Shown here piece after piece: positions 28,367 through 34,230 of a stretch of DNA of 34,230 nucleotides. This DNA comes from Mogibacterium sp. (lineage in GTDB: Bacteria > Bacillota > Clostridia > Peptostreptococcales > Anaerovoracaceae). The notes under the pieces were generated by a model that saw nothing but the letters and a program-made list of their open reading frames with translations, was not told the origin of the DNA and searched no databases. Position 1 is the first letter of the stretch. Every line of letters begins with the position of its first letter. The stretch spans positions 1 through 34,230 of the forward strand of contig JAFQZQ010000033.1 of the NCBI GenBank assembly GCA_017405845.1, written 5' to 3'. Position numbers and translations under genes: made by a program.

Positions 28367-29377
28367 TTACAGAAGGAATATTTTGCTTTCAGCGCACTCC
28401 TTGATCATGTCTTCAGGCCATACCGAAACCTGTACCTCGCCGATATGTGCCTTTTTGAGGAAATACATGCAGAGTCTGCTCTGTCCGATACCTCCGCCTA
28501 TGCTGAGCGGAAGTCTTTCATTGATGATATCCTGATGGAACTTCATCTCTTTTCTGTCTTCTTTGCCTGACAGCTCGAGCTGGCGAAGCATTGATTCAGA
28601 ATCTACACGGATACCCATGGAGCTGATCTCGAAAGCGTCCTCGAGTACAGGGTTCCAGAGTATGATGTCTCCGTTGAGTTCCCAGTCGTCGTAGTCAGGA
28701 GCTCTGCCGTCGTGAGGCTTGCCTGATTTGAGCGCGCCGCCTATGCGCTTTACAAAGATAGCGCCGTACTCCTCTGCAGCGAAACGCTCTCTCTCCTTAG
28801 AGGTGTTATTCGGATACCAATCCTCGAGTGTCTGTGAATCGATGAATTTGATCTTGTCCGGAAGATCGATACCGATCTGCGGATAATGATCGTTCACGTA
28901 GTCTTCCAGGTCTTTCAGACACCAATAGATGACTCTGACAGTCTGCTCGAGATACTCATCGTTTCTCTGATCGGCAGTCATAACTCTCTCCCAGTCCCAC
29001 TGGTCAACATAGATCGAGTGGATGTTGTCGAGTTCTTCGTCACGTCTGATAGCATTCATGTCGGTGTAGAGGCCGCGACCCGGTTCTACGCTGTATTTTC
29101 CGAGCGCCATTCTCTTCCACTTAGCGAGCGACTGAACGACTTCTACGTTCTGCTCGTCCATGTCCTTTATTGTGAACTCCACCCTTCTCTCATATCCGTT
29201 CAGATTGTCGTTGAGGCCTGTTTCAGGGATGACAAACAGCGGAGCTGTAACTCTTCCGAGATTGAGATTGTGCGCAAGCTCCTTCTGGAAGTGGTCTTTG
29301 ATCCTCTTGATGGCTCTTTGTGTTTCTGTCGGATCGAGAATCGGATCGTAGTCTTTTGGAATGAATAGTTTGCTCAT
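28367..29377 (-). CDS. asnA: Ammonia-dependent asparagine synthetase AsnA
   Basis: AsnA makes asparagine from aspartate, ammonia and ATP. The family signatures include LNLGRVTAPLFV, LNGYERRVEF, ALGKYSVEPGRGLYTDMNAI, SIYVDQWDWE and the C-terminal IGGGIGQSRLCMYFL. Length 336 is typical. The ATG has a good ribosome site (AGGAGAAGG). It lies 32 bases after queH and I found no T-box or other leader in that gap, so it is probably transcribed from upstream. Confidence 0.97.
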   Translation of the reverse strand: MSKLFIPKDYDPILDPTETQRAIKRIKDHFQKELAHNLNLGRVTAPLFVIPETGLNDNLNGYERRVEFTIKDMDEQNVEVVQSLAKWKRMALGKYSVEPGRGLYTDMNAIRRDEELDNIHSIYVDQWDWERVMTADQRNDEYLEQTVRVIYWCLKDLEDYVNDHYPQIGIDLPDKIKFIDSQTLEDWYPNNTSKERERFAAEEYGAIFVKRIGGALKSGKPHDGRAPDYDDWELNGDIILWNPVLEDAFEISSMGIRVDSESMLRQLELSGKEDRKEMKFHQDIINERLPLSIGGGIGQSRLCMYFLKKAHIGEVQVSVWPEDMIKECAESKIFLL

Positions 29378-29409
29378 TGTTCCTTCTCCTTTATCTTAGT
29401 CCCCATTAG

Positions 29410-30066
29410 TTATCTAGATGCGTATCTTGCAAAGTCACACCCGCAGAAGTTCTGTCTGTAGAGCCCGTATTTCTTTGACAGCTCTACGCTCCGGCCGAAG
29501 CCGTTCTTTTTCTTGAAGTCGATGTCGAGGAATTTTACTCCCGTCTCTTCTTCAAGAGCAAGTCCGAGTGCTTTGATCTTGTCATAATTCTTGTGCGGGC
29601 TCACCGACATGGTGGTCGTAAAGTACTCCATGCCGAGCTCCTTAGCCATCCTGGCAGTCTCGGTAAGCCTGAGCGCGAAGCAGAGGTCGCAGCGCCTTCC
29701 GCCTTCCGGCTCATCCGCGAGCGGTGAAGCCTTTAAAATGAATCTGTCCGGCTCGTATGCTCCCTCGATATAACCCACCGTGTACATGTCTTTATGCTCT
29801 TCATTGAAGGCATCCAGGAAATGCAGCAGGGTGTCGCGCCTGAGGTAGTACTCTTCTCTGTCAGTGATGTTTGGATTATAATAGTACAGGGTCAGAGCAT
29901 AATCTGCGGCTGTTCTCTCAACACACGATGTTGAGCAAGGACCACAGCAGGCATGCATCAGGACTGAAGGCTTCTTTGGCATAAGAGCCACTCCGGAAAG
30001 CTCTCCGGAAATCAGATTCAGTTCTTCGCAGTTTATCTGCGGCCTGCAGCCCGAGGTTTTTTTCAA
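29410..30066 (-). CDS. queH: Epoxyqueuosine reductase QueH
   Basis: QueH reduces epoxyqueuosine to queuosine, the last step after QueA. The family's cysteines are visible: LMHACCGPCSTSC, GRRCDLCFALRL and the C-terminal QNFCGCDFARY. The start is unsure. I used the TTG at 30064-30066 (LKKTSGCRPQINCEELN) since GGAAAGG precedes it and the family usually has a kINYq-like segment before the first cysteines. The frame is open to a GTG at 30129; an ATG at 29982 would remove the RPQIN part. The divergent radical SAM gene starts 83 bases away. Confidence 0.92.
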   Translation of the reverse strand: MKKTSGCRPQINCEELNLISGELSGVALMPKKPSVLMHACCGPCSTSCVERTAADYALTLYYYNPNITDREEYYLRRDTLLHFLDAFNEEHKDMYTVGYIEGAYEPDRFILKASPLADEPEGGRRCDLCFALRLTETARMAKELGMEYFTTTMSVSPHKNYDKIKALGLALEEETGVKFLDIDFKKKNGFGRSVELSKKYGLYRQNFCGCDFARYASR

Positions 30067-30149
30067 TGCTCTTTCCTTTCCACTGTCTGCGTTTACGCTT
30101 GTACGCAACAATTCATAATATTGTATCACAAAAGGAGGTCCGGCGGTAC
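30067..30149. promoter_or_regulatory. Divergent intergenic region, queH / radical SAM gene
   Basis: The 83 bases between the two start codons hold an AAAGGAGGT ribosome site (30130-30138) for the + strand gene and AT-rich -10-like stretches (TAATAT, TACAAT) on both strands near 30110-30125. No complete promoter could be fixed with confidence. Confidence 0.4.
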
Positions 30150-31076
30150 ATGCAGGGCGGCGAAAGATATAATTCTATAAGTGATCATTTAAAATCGGTA
30201 TTTGGCGGCAAAACCGTAAAGCTGAGCATCGATGCCGGCTTCACCTGCCCAAACAGGGATGGCTTCAAAGGATACGGCGGCTGTGCCTTCTGCTCTGAAG
30301 GCGGATCAGGCGAACTGGCTGCTCATGCCGCGTCGTCAGATACTGACTATTCATCTTCTATCAGCGAACAAATTGACAGGCTCTCCGAGAAATGGCCTGA
30401 TGCCTGCTACCTCGCCTACTTCCAGTCGTTCACAAATACATACGCTCCTGTCGATGTACTGCACTCCAGATTCTATGCAGCTCTTGATGATCCGCGCATC
30501 AGTGGGATCGCCATTGCTACCAGGCCGGATTGCCTCGGAGATGATGTACTTGATCTGTTGGAAGATATTAACCGCGATCACTTCATGTGGGTGGAGCTCG
30601 GCCTCCAGAGCACGCACGACGAGACCCTCAAGGCAATGAACACATGCTACACATACGAGGATTACGAGGCGGCTGCTGAAGCTTTGATCTCTCGCGGGAT
30701 CCGCGTAGTCACCCACCTTATACTTGGCCTGCCGGGCGAAACGCAGGAGATGATGCTCGAGTCTGTACGAAAAGTATGCAGCCGTCCTGTATTCGGACTG
30801 AAGTTGCATCTTATGAACATAGTAAAAACATCGCCCCTTTACAGGACGATGCCGGATTACGTTCCATTCGATTCCATAGAGGAATATGTGGATCTTGTGG
30901 TCCGCTGTCTGGAGATAATTCCGCCTGAGGTTACGATCCACCGCCTGACCGGCGACGTTCCCAGGAAGATACTCGTTTCGCCTGAGTGGAGCTATCGCAA
31001 GCGCACCATTCTCAATATGATAAACAGCGAGCTAAAGCGCCGTGATACGCGGCAAGGGCAAGCTCTCTCCTCTTAG
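30150..31076 (+). CDS. Radical SAM protein, TIGR01212/YhcC type
   Basis: I chose the ATG at 30150 (MQGGERYNSISDHLK, 308 residues), since AAAGGAGGT precedes it and homologues start here. The radical SAM cysteines have the unusual spacing of this family, Cys33-x11-Cys45-x2-Cys48 (CPNRDGFKGYGGCAFC). FQSFTNTYAP, RPDCLGDDVL, WVELGLQSTHD and HLILGLPGE are further family signatures. The substrate is unknown; members have been linked to tRNA or RNA metabolism only by context. It is a single + strand gene, divergent from queH. Confidence 0.93.
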   Translation: MQGGERYNSISDHLKSVFGGKTVKLSIDAGFTCPNRDGFKGYGGCAFCSEGGSGELAAHAASSDTDYSSSISEQIDRLSEKWPDACYLAYFQSFTNTYAPVDVLHSRFYAALDDPRISGIAIATRPDCLGDDVLDLLEDINRDHFMWVELGLQSTHDETLKAMNTCYTYEDYEAAAEALISRGIRVVTHLILGLPGETQEMMLESVRKVCSRPVFGLKLHLMNIVKTSPLYRTMPDYVPFDSIEEYVDLVVRCLEIIPPEVTIHRLTGDVPRKILVSPEWSYRKRTILNMINSELKRRDTRQGQALSS

Positions 31077-31106
31077 CCGAAGCACAGCGCCGGGTTTTCG
31101 CTCAAG

Positions 31107-31136
31107 AAAAAACCGGTTAGCTTGTTTTAACCGGTT
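31107..31136 (-). terminator. Terminator after the SH3/glucosaminidase gene
   Basis: On the minus strand a 9-bp stem (TAACCGGTT-type arms at 31111-31119 and 31128-31136) is followed by TTTTCTT. For the + strand gene ending at 31076, CCGGGTTTT (31090-31098) can instead pair with AAAACCGG (31109-31116), a weaker terminator. The 224-base gap 31077-31300 otherwise holds the repeats. Confidence 0.65.
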
Positions 31137-31151
31137 AAAACGTTTATTTTG

Positions 31152-31240
31152 TCAAGGTTTGAAAAACCAAGGGGCGTATTTGGGCTCAAAATCGCCATAA
31201 ACCTTGTATGATTTTGAAATTTATCCAAATTTGTCAAGGT
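31152..31240. repeat. Cluster of TGTCAAGGT motifs and inverted partners
   Basis: TGTCAAGGT occurs near 31152-31160 and 31232-31240, with an inverted AAACCTTG at 31199-31206. The first and second can form a hairpin with a 37-base loop. The same motif forms the inverted repeat at 16109-16138, which ties the two loci together. Confidence 0.5.
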
Positions 31241-31248
31241 GAAACCTC

Positions 31249-31297
31249 GAGTTATCTTGGACTAACCGACCGAAATCGGCATTCGATACAAGGTTTT
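31249..31297 (+). repeat. Dispersed 49-base repeat, copy 2
   Basis: GAGTTATCTTG, CTAAC, AAATCGGC and CAAGGTTTT occur in the same order as in copy 1 (16127-16175, minus strand). About two thirds of positions agree. No nuclease gene is next to this copy; it lies between the stop of the wall-hydrolase gene and its terminator. Confidence 0.7.
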
Positions 31298-31300
31298 GCT

Positions 31301-32794
31301 TTACGGCAGCTTTGTTGATGCCGGCATATCTTTGTATATCGGTATTTCGAATACCAGTGGCTTGCTCAGTATGCCGTATTTTGAATATGACGCCTTTGTT
31401 GATCCCGCCTCACTGTAAGGTGCCATTATGTTAGTCATGTACTGGTGCGTGCCAACCTTCTTTGCACCGTTTCTGACATTGAATCTCTGATAATAAGTCG
31501 TGTGCTGGCCTTTACTTATGTAGTTCTTGGCAAGTTGCTTGGCTCCTCCTTCTACCGCTTTCGTAGGTGTTGTCCATCCCTTTCCGTATGCGTAGATAAG
31601 TCCGTTGTACAATGGATTCGACCCAAAAGCGCCTATATTGAATGGGTTGTATACCTTCTTGCCGAGTATCTTGGCTCCGTTGACCGCTTTGCCGCCGTTC
31701 CCCGTCTCCTGCCTGGCTCTTGATGCGAGGAATACCGGGCTCACATTATTGTTTTTGCCTGCATTTACAAAGATCTTAGCTGTGAAACCGCATCCCGGAA
31801 GCTTTGTCGGCTTAAGGATCGCGCTCACCACCGCTTTTGTCTGATACTTTGGTTTGTATAAAAGGTCTTCAAACATGTAGATCCTGCTCTCATTGAGGAA
31901 GTTGCGCGGATCCATGTAGTAAGCCACAACTTTGCTGTTTGCCTTATACCAGCCCTTCTCATACTGTTTGGTACCACTCCTGTAGGACTTAGGAAATGAA
32001 CCGGATACCAGTGAGGTGCCTCCGCTCGTCTGCTTTGAAAGAGCAGTCTTCCAGGAGATATTTGTCTTGTACGCGACGAATCCCCAGTTAGGATGCTTTT
32101 CATGGAGCTTGCGGAGCTTTTTTCTGTATGACTCCGGGAATCCCTGATCCTTAAGGTATTTCTCAAACTCCTTATCGTTCAAATCTGTATCCGGGGTTTT
32201 CGTATCACCTGACTGCGAAGTTCCCGTAGAAGCCTGCGTGGTGCTGTCTGTCAGATCCACATAGCTGGAGCACAGATAGTAATACTTTGTGCCCACTTTT
32301 ATTTTGTACCAGGTGTTGCTGCTTCCCTTTGTCGAAGACACCGGATTTGCTTTAAGTACTATAGTCACCTTTGTGCTGCTTTTATAAGAACCAACAAGTG
32401 TCATATCCGTGCCGGCGCCTTTGCGGTAGTTGACGGTATCCGTGACCTTGCCCTGCACCGATCCGTACTTGATATTATCTATCAGGTCTGCTCTTACATA
32501 GCCTTTAGTGCCATTTGCAGTGACATAATACCACTTGTTCGTTTTGGCAGTACTCGTCTTTGATTTAAATACTTCCTTGTGTATCTTCACTTTGGTGTTA
32601 TCGGACAGCACACAAAGTGCATCCGAAGATGTAGTGGAAGATTTTCTCAGTATCGCTCCGTCATATGAGTTTATCTGACCGTTAGCCGACGGAACAGAAG
32701 CAGCAAATGCACCGTAAGTAAACAGAACAACGATAGATGCAAACAGGAATGCTATTACGCATGTATTTAGTTTTTTGGTTTTTGTCCAATTCAT
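31301..32794 (-). CDS. Secreted SH3-domain cell-wall glucosaminidase
   Basis: The 497-residue protein has a signal peptide (about 1-31, ending AFA-A), two bacterial SH3 domains (about 38-105 and 108-182; AILRKSSTTSSD and TVNYRKGAGTD are their typical starts), a Ser/Thr-rich linker, and a C-terminal endo-beta-N-acetylglucosaminidase domain (about 210-490). The catalytic glutamate is likely Glu363 in SRARQETGNGG, followed by YNPFNIGAFGSNPLYNGL. It should cleave peptidoglycan glycan strands outside the cell. The ATG lacks a clear ribosome site. The leader has a terminator-like hairpin. No lipobox or sortase motif was seen. Confidence 0.9.
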   Translation of the reverse strand: MNWTKTKKLNTCVIAFLFASIVVLFTYGAFAASVPSANGQINSYDGAILRKSSTTSSDALCVLSDNTKVKIHKEVFKSKTSTAKTNKWYYVTANGTKGYVRADLIDNIKYGSVQGKVTDTVNYRKGAGTDMTLVGSYKSSTKVTIVLKANPVSSTKGSSNTWYKIKVGTKYYYLCSSYVDLTDSTTQASTGTSQSGDTKTPDTDLNDKEFEKYLKDQGFPESYRKKLRKLHEKHPNWGFVAYKTNISWKTALSKQTSGGTSLVSGSFPKSYRSGTKQYEKGWYKANSKVVAYYMDPRNFLNESRIYMFEDLLYKPKYQTKAVVSAILKPTKLPGCGFTAKIFVNAGKNNNVSPVFLASRARQETGNGGKAVNGAKILGKKVYNPFNIGAFGSNPLYNGLIYAYGKGWTTPTKAVEGGAKQLAKNYISKGQHTTYYQRFNVRNGAKKVGTHQYMTNIMAPYSEAGSTKASYSKYGILSKPLVFEIPIYKDMPASTKLP

Positions 32795-32855
32795 CGCTTG
32801 TAGGTTTAATTCCTATACGTTTACAGTGTTGCGAATAATATGTTATTTGTAAACT

Positions 32856-32894
32856 AAAAAACGGACAAAGCGGCACTACGCCATCTTTATCCGT
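32856..32894 (-). terminator. Terminator-like hairpin in the wall-hydrolase leader
   Basis: ACGGACAAAG (32861-32870) pairs with CTTTATCCGT (32885-32894), one C/A mismatch, with an inner GGC/GCC, and the minus strand continues TTTTTT. It lies 62 bases before the hydrolase ATG and after the terminator of the XRE gene, so it may be an attenuator. A short hairpin CGACC/GGTCG lies just upstream (near 32911-32925). Confidence 0.6.
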
Positions 32895-32948
32895 GATTCT
32901 ATAACTACTGCCGACCTGCAAGGTCGATTATTATCAAATATTCATAAA

Positions 32949-32970
32949 TAAAAAAGCTCCGTCAGGAGCT
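32949..32970 (-). terminator. Terminator of the XRE regulator gene
   Basis: AGCTCC/GGAGCT, a 6-bp stem with a 4-base loop, overlaps the TAG stop of the gene and is followed by TTTTTTATTT on the minus strand. Confidence 0.7.
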
Positions 32971-33172
32971 ATTTGAATCGGTTCGGATGGATGAATATCT
33001 CTTCGATCGGCATGTCGAGCAGATAGGCTATATCCATTGCAAGCTCTAGGGATGGCGTGCATCGGCCGTTCTCAATAGAGCTGATCGACTGCCTCGATAC
33101 GCCGAGCTGTTCGACCAGGTAATTCTGCCCTATCTTTTTCTCTTTTCTGATTCTCTTGAGATTGTTTTCCAT
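32969..33172 (-). CDS. Small XRE-family transcriptional regulator
   Basis: I chose the ATG at 33170-33172 (MENNLKRIRKEKKIGQ, 67 residues) because CGGAGAC precedes it; the open frame continues to 33199. Nearly the whole protein is the Cro/C1-type helix-turn-helix: NYLVEQLGVSRQSISSIENG is the DNA-binding core and PSLELAMDIAYLLDMPIEEIF the rest. Proteins of this type are single-domain repressors. The promoter upstream overlaps a GTTAAC palindrome, so self-repression is likely. It is transcribed alone and its targets are unknown. Confidence 0.92.
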   Translation of the reverse strand: MENNLKRIRKEKKIGQNYLVEQLGVSRQSISSIENGRCTPSLELAMDIAYLLDMPIEEIFIHPNRFK

Positions 33173-33211
33173 AAGTCTCCGCAACGAACACTTGTGCATC
33201 TTTATGGAAAC

Positions 33212-33240
33212 ATTGTACCCAGTTAACAGTTATGTGTCAA
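33212..33240 (-). promoter_or_regulatory. Near-consensus promoter of the XRE gene with operator-like palindrome
   Basis: On the minus strand TTGACA (33235-33240), 17 bases, TACAAT (33212-33217). The spacer contains AACTGTTAACTGG, a near palindrome around GTTAAC, a likely site for the encoded repressor. Start of transcription is expected about 33205. Confidence 0.75.
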
Positions 33241-33272
33241 GTACTCTTTACGTTATGCTGCACCAGAGAAAG

Positions 33273-33303
33273 AAAAAAGACCTGTCTCATCTGTGACAGA
33301 TCT
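33273..33303 (-). terminator. Terminator of the tRNA cluster
   Basis: AGATCTGTC/GACAGGTCT, a 9-bp stem with one G-U pair and an 8-base loop, is followed by TTTTTTC, directly after the tRNA-Phe gene. Confidence 0.85.
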
Positions 33304-33306
33304 TCG

Positions 33307-33382
33307 TGGTGCTCAGGCCCGGAATCGAACCAGGGACACGGGGATTTTCAGTCCCCTGCTCTACCTACTGAGCTACCTGAGC
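33307..33382 (-). tRNA. tRNA-Phe (GAA)
   Basis: Cloverleaf from GCTCAGGTAGCTCAGT to CCA encoded in the gene; anticodon loop CTGAAAA gives GAA. Last tRNA before the terminator. Confidence 0.95.
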
Positions 33383-33386
33383 AAAA

Positions 33387-33462
33387 TGGTGGGCCATCTT
33401 GGGGTCGAACCAAGGACCGACCGGTTATGAGCCGGTTGCTCTAACCTCTGAGCTAATGGCCC
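33387..33462 (-). tRNA. tRNA with CAT anticodon, probably Ile2 (lysidine) rather than Met
   Basis: Cloverleaf GGGCCATTAGCTCAGAGG to CCA; anticodon loop CTCATAA. The GGGCC/GGCCC acceptor stem and CTCATAA loop resemble tRNA-Ile2, whose C34 is changed to lysidine by TilS, more than clostridial elongator Met tRNAs. The identity is not certain. Confidence 0.9.
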
Positions 33463-33483
33463 ATTCTATTTATTAAAAAAAGT

Positions 33484-33560
33484 TGGTCGGGGTGGCAGGA
33501 TTTGAACCCGCGGCCCACTGGTCCCAAACCAGTTGCGCTACCAAACTGCGCTACACCCCG
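33484..33560 (-). tRNA. tRNA-Pro (TGG)
   Basis: Cloverleaf CGGGGTGTAGCGCAGTT to CCA; anticodon loop TTTGGGA gives TGG. Confidence 0.95.
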
Positions 33561-33566
33561 ATATTT

Positions 33567-33642
33567 TGGCAGGGGCAGTAGGACTTGAACCCACGGCACG
33601 CGGTTTTGGAGACCGCTGCTCTACCAACTGAGCTATACCCCT
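33567..33642 (-). tRNA. tRNA-Trp (CCA)
   Basis: Cloverleaf AGGGGTATAGCTCAGTTG to CCA end; anticodon loop CTCCAAA gives CCA. Confidence 0.95.
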
Positions 33643-33648
33643 AGATTA

Positions 33649-33740
33649 TGGCGGAGAAGATGGGATTCGAACCCATGCTGCCCTTATCGAACACTAACGG
33701 TTTAGCAAACCGTCCTCTTCAGCCACTTGAGTACTTCTCC
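33649..33740 (-). tRNA. tRNA-Ser (GCT)
   Basis: 92 bases with a long variable arm, as in Ser tRNAs; anticodon loop TTGCTAA gives GCT; CCA encoded. Confidence 0.95.
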
Positions 33741-33750
33741 AAAGGCTTCT

Positions 33751-33839
<89 letters not shown>

Positions 33840-33861
33840 GTATCCTAGGGATAAGGTGTTT

Positions 33862-33937
33862 TGGTGACCCATCGGAGATTCGAACTCCGGACACCTTGAT
33901 TAAAAGTCAAGTGCTCTGCCGACTGAGCTAATGGGTC
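33862..33937 (-). tRNA. tRNA-Lys (TTT)
   Basis: Cloverleaf GACCCATTAGCTCAGTCG to CCA; anticodon loop CTTTTAA gives TTT. Confidence 0.95.
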
Positions 33938-33942
33938 GCATT

Positions 33943-34017
33943 TGGCTGGGGTAGCAGGACTCGAACCTACGAATGACAGAGTCAAAGTCTGTTGCCTTAC
34001 CGCTTGGCTATACCCCA
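33943..34017 (-). tRNA. tRNA-Gln (TTG)
   Basis: Cloverleaf TGGGGTATAGCCAAGCGG to CCA; anticodon loop CTTTGAC gives TTG; the first base T is typical of Gln tRNAs. Confidence 0.95.
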
Positions 34018-34044
34018 TCAGCACGAGACCGGCAAAAAGAAAAA

Positions 34045-34121
34045 TGGTGAGCCCACAGGGATTCGAACCCCGGACACACGGCTTAGAAGGCCGTTGCTCT
34101 ATCCAACTGAGCTATGGACCC
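34045..34121 (-). tRNA. tRNA-Arg (TCT)
   Basis: Cloverleaf GGGTCCATAGCTCAGTTG to CCA; anticodon loop CTTCTAA gives TCT. The acceptor stem has two G-U pairs. Confidence 0.93.
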
Positions 34122-34151
34122 ACATGCCCAACTTGCCTTTTTAAAAAAATT

Positions 34152-34225
34152 TGGAGCGGATGATGAGAATCGAACTCACGCTATCAGCTTGGAAGGCTGA
34201 AGTTCTACCATTGAACTACATCCGC
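34152..34225 (-). tRNA. tRNA-Gly (TCC)
   Basis: Cloverleaf GCGGATGTAGTTCAATGG to CCA, 74 bases; anticodon loop CTTCCAA gives TCC. First tRNA of the cluster visible here; more may lie beyond the window. Confidence 0.95.
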
Positions 34226-34230
34226 AAAAG

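Noticed and set aside
27776..28570. 264-codon + strand frame over priA and asnA
   Set aside because: It covers the conserved parts of two real genes on the other strand and resembles no protein family that I know.
29378..29409. T-box leader for asnA
   Set aside because: The gap to queH is only 32 bases and holds just a ribosome site, too short for a T-box.
32795..32948. Cyclic di-GMP or cyclic di-AMP riboswitch before the wall hydrolase
   Set aside because: The conserved core sequences of these classes were not found; only simple hairpins are visible.

Overview
The window looks like a chromosomal segment of a low-to-moderate GC anaerobic Firmicute, most likely class Clostridia. The evidence is the argR-recN pair, the ruvCAB-queA-tgt block, the priA-def-fmt-yugP-rsmB-prpC-prkC-rsgA-rpe block, strong AGGAGG ribosome sites, tRNA genes that encode CCA, and a PASTA kinase/PP2C phosphatase pair. 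No species is claimed.

Positions 1-5970 are accessory DNA. At the left edge, two small + strand reading frames overlap as ATGA, and the second runs into the 3' end of an opposing gene. A four-gene minus-strand operon (4262 down to 97) reads from a good promoter at 4427-4455. It holds two unrecognised proteins, a small excisionase-type helix-turn-helix protein and a 777-residue RloC-like ATPase. The ATPase has a Cys-Pro-Phe-Cys zinc hook and a C-terminal Arg/Glu/His set that could be an anticodon-nuclease active site. The two unknown proteins share a short Gln-Ser-Gly...Gly-Tyr motif, so they may be partners. This operon is the best candidate for an undescribed (defence-type) system. Next to it are element-type genes: a Cys-rich protein with a sigma/HTH-like end and a structured leader, a 94-residue unknown and a SymE-like protein.

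Positions 6020-14200 are core genome. A minus-strand operon runs ruvC-ruvA-ruvB-queA-tgt-rlmD (Holliday junction processing, queuosine tRNA modification, 23S rRNA methylation). Divergent from it is a + strand argR-recN unit (arginine repressor, DNA repair ATPase).

Positions 14184-30066 are a long, tightly packed minus-strand gene string: queH, asnA, priA, def, fmt, yugP-like protease, rsmB, prpC, prkC, rsgA, rpe, comEC, an intruding PD-(D/E)XK-like nuclease gene, and holA. It links replication restart, protein N-terminal processing, ribosome maturation and phospho-signalling. The nuclease gene sits between comEC and holA with a 49-base repeat just upstream. A second copy of that repeat lies at 31249-31297.

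Positions 30150-34230 hold a + strand radical SAM gene (TIGR01212 type), a secreted SH3/glucosaminidase cell-wall hydrolase with a terminator-like hairpin in its leader, a small XRE regulator with a near-consensus promoter, and ten minus-strand tRNA genes (Gly, Arg, Gln, Lys, Ser, Ser, Trp, Pro, a CAT-anticodon tRNA, Phe) ending in a clear terminator. No rRNA, CRISPR array or insertion sequence was seen.
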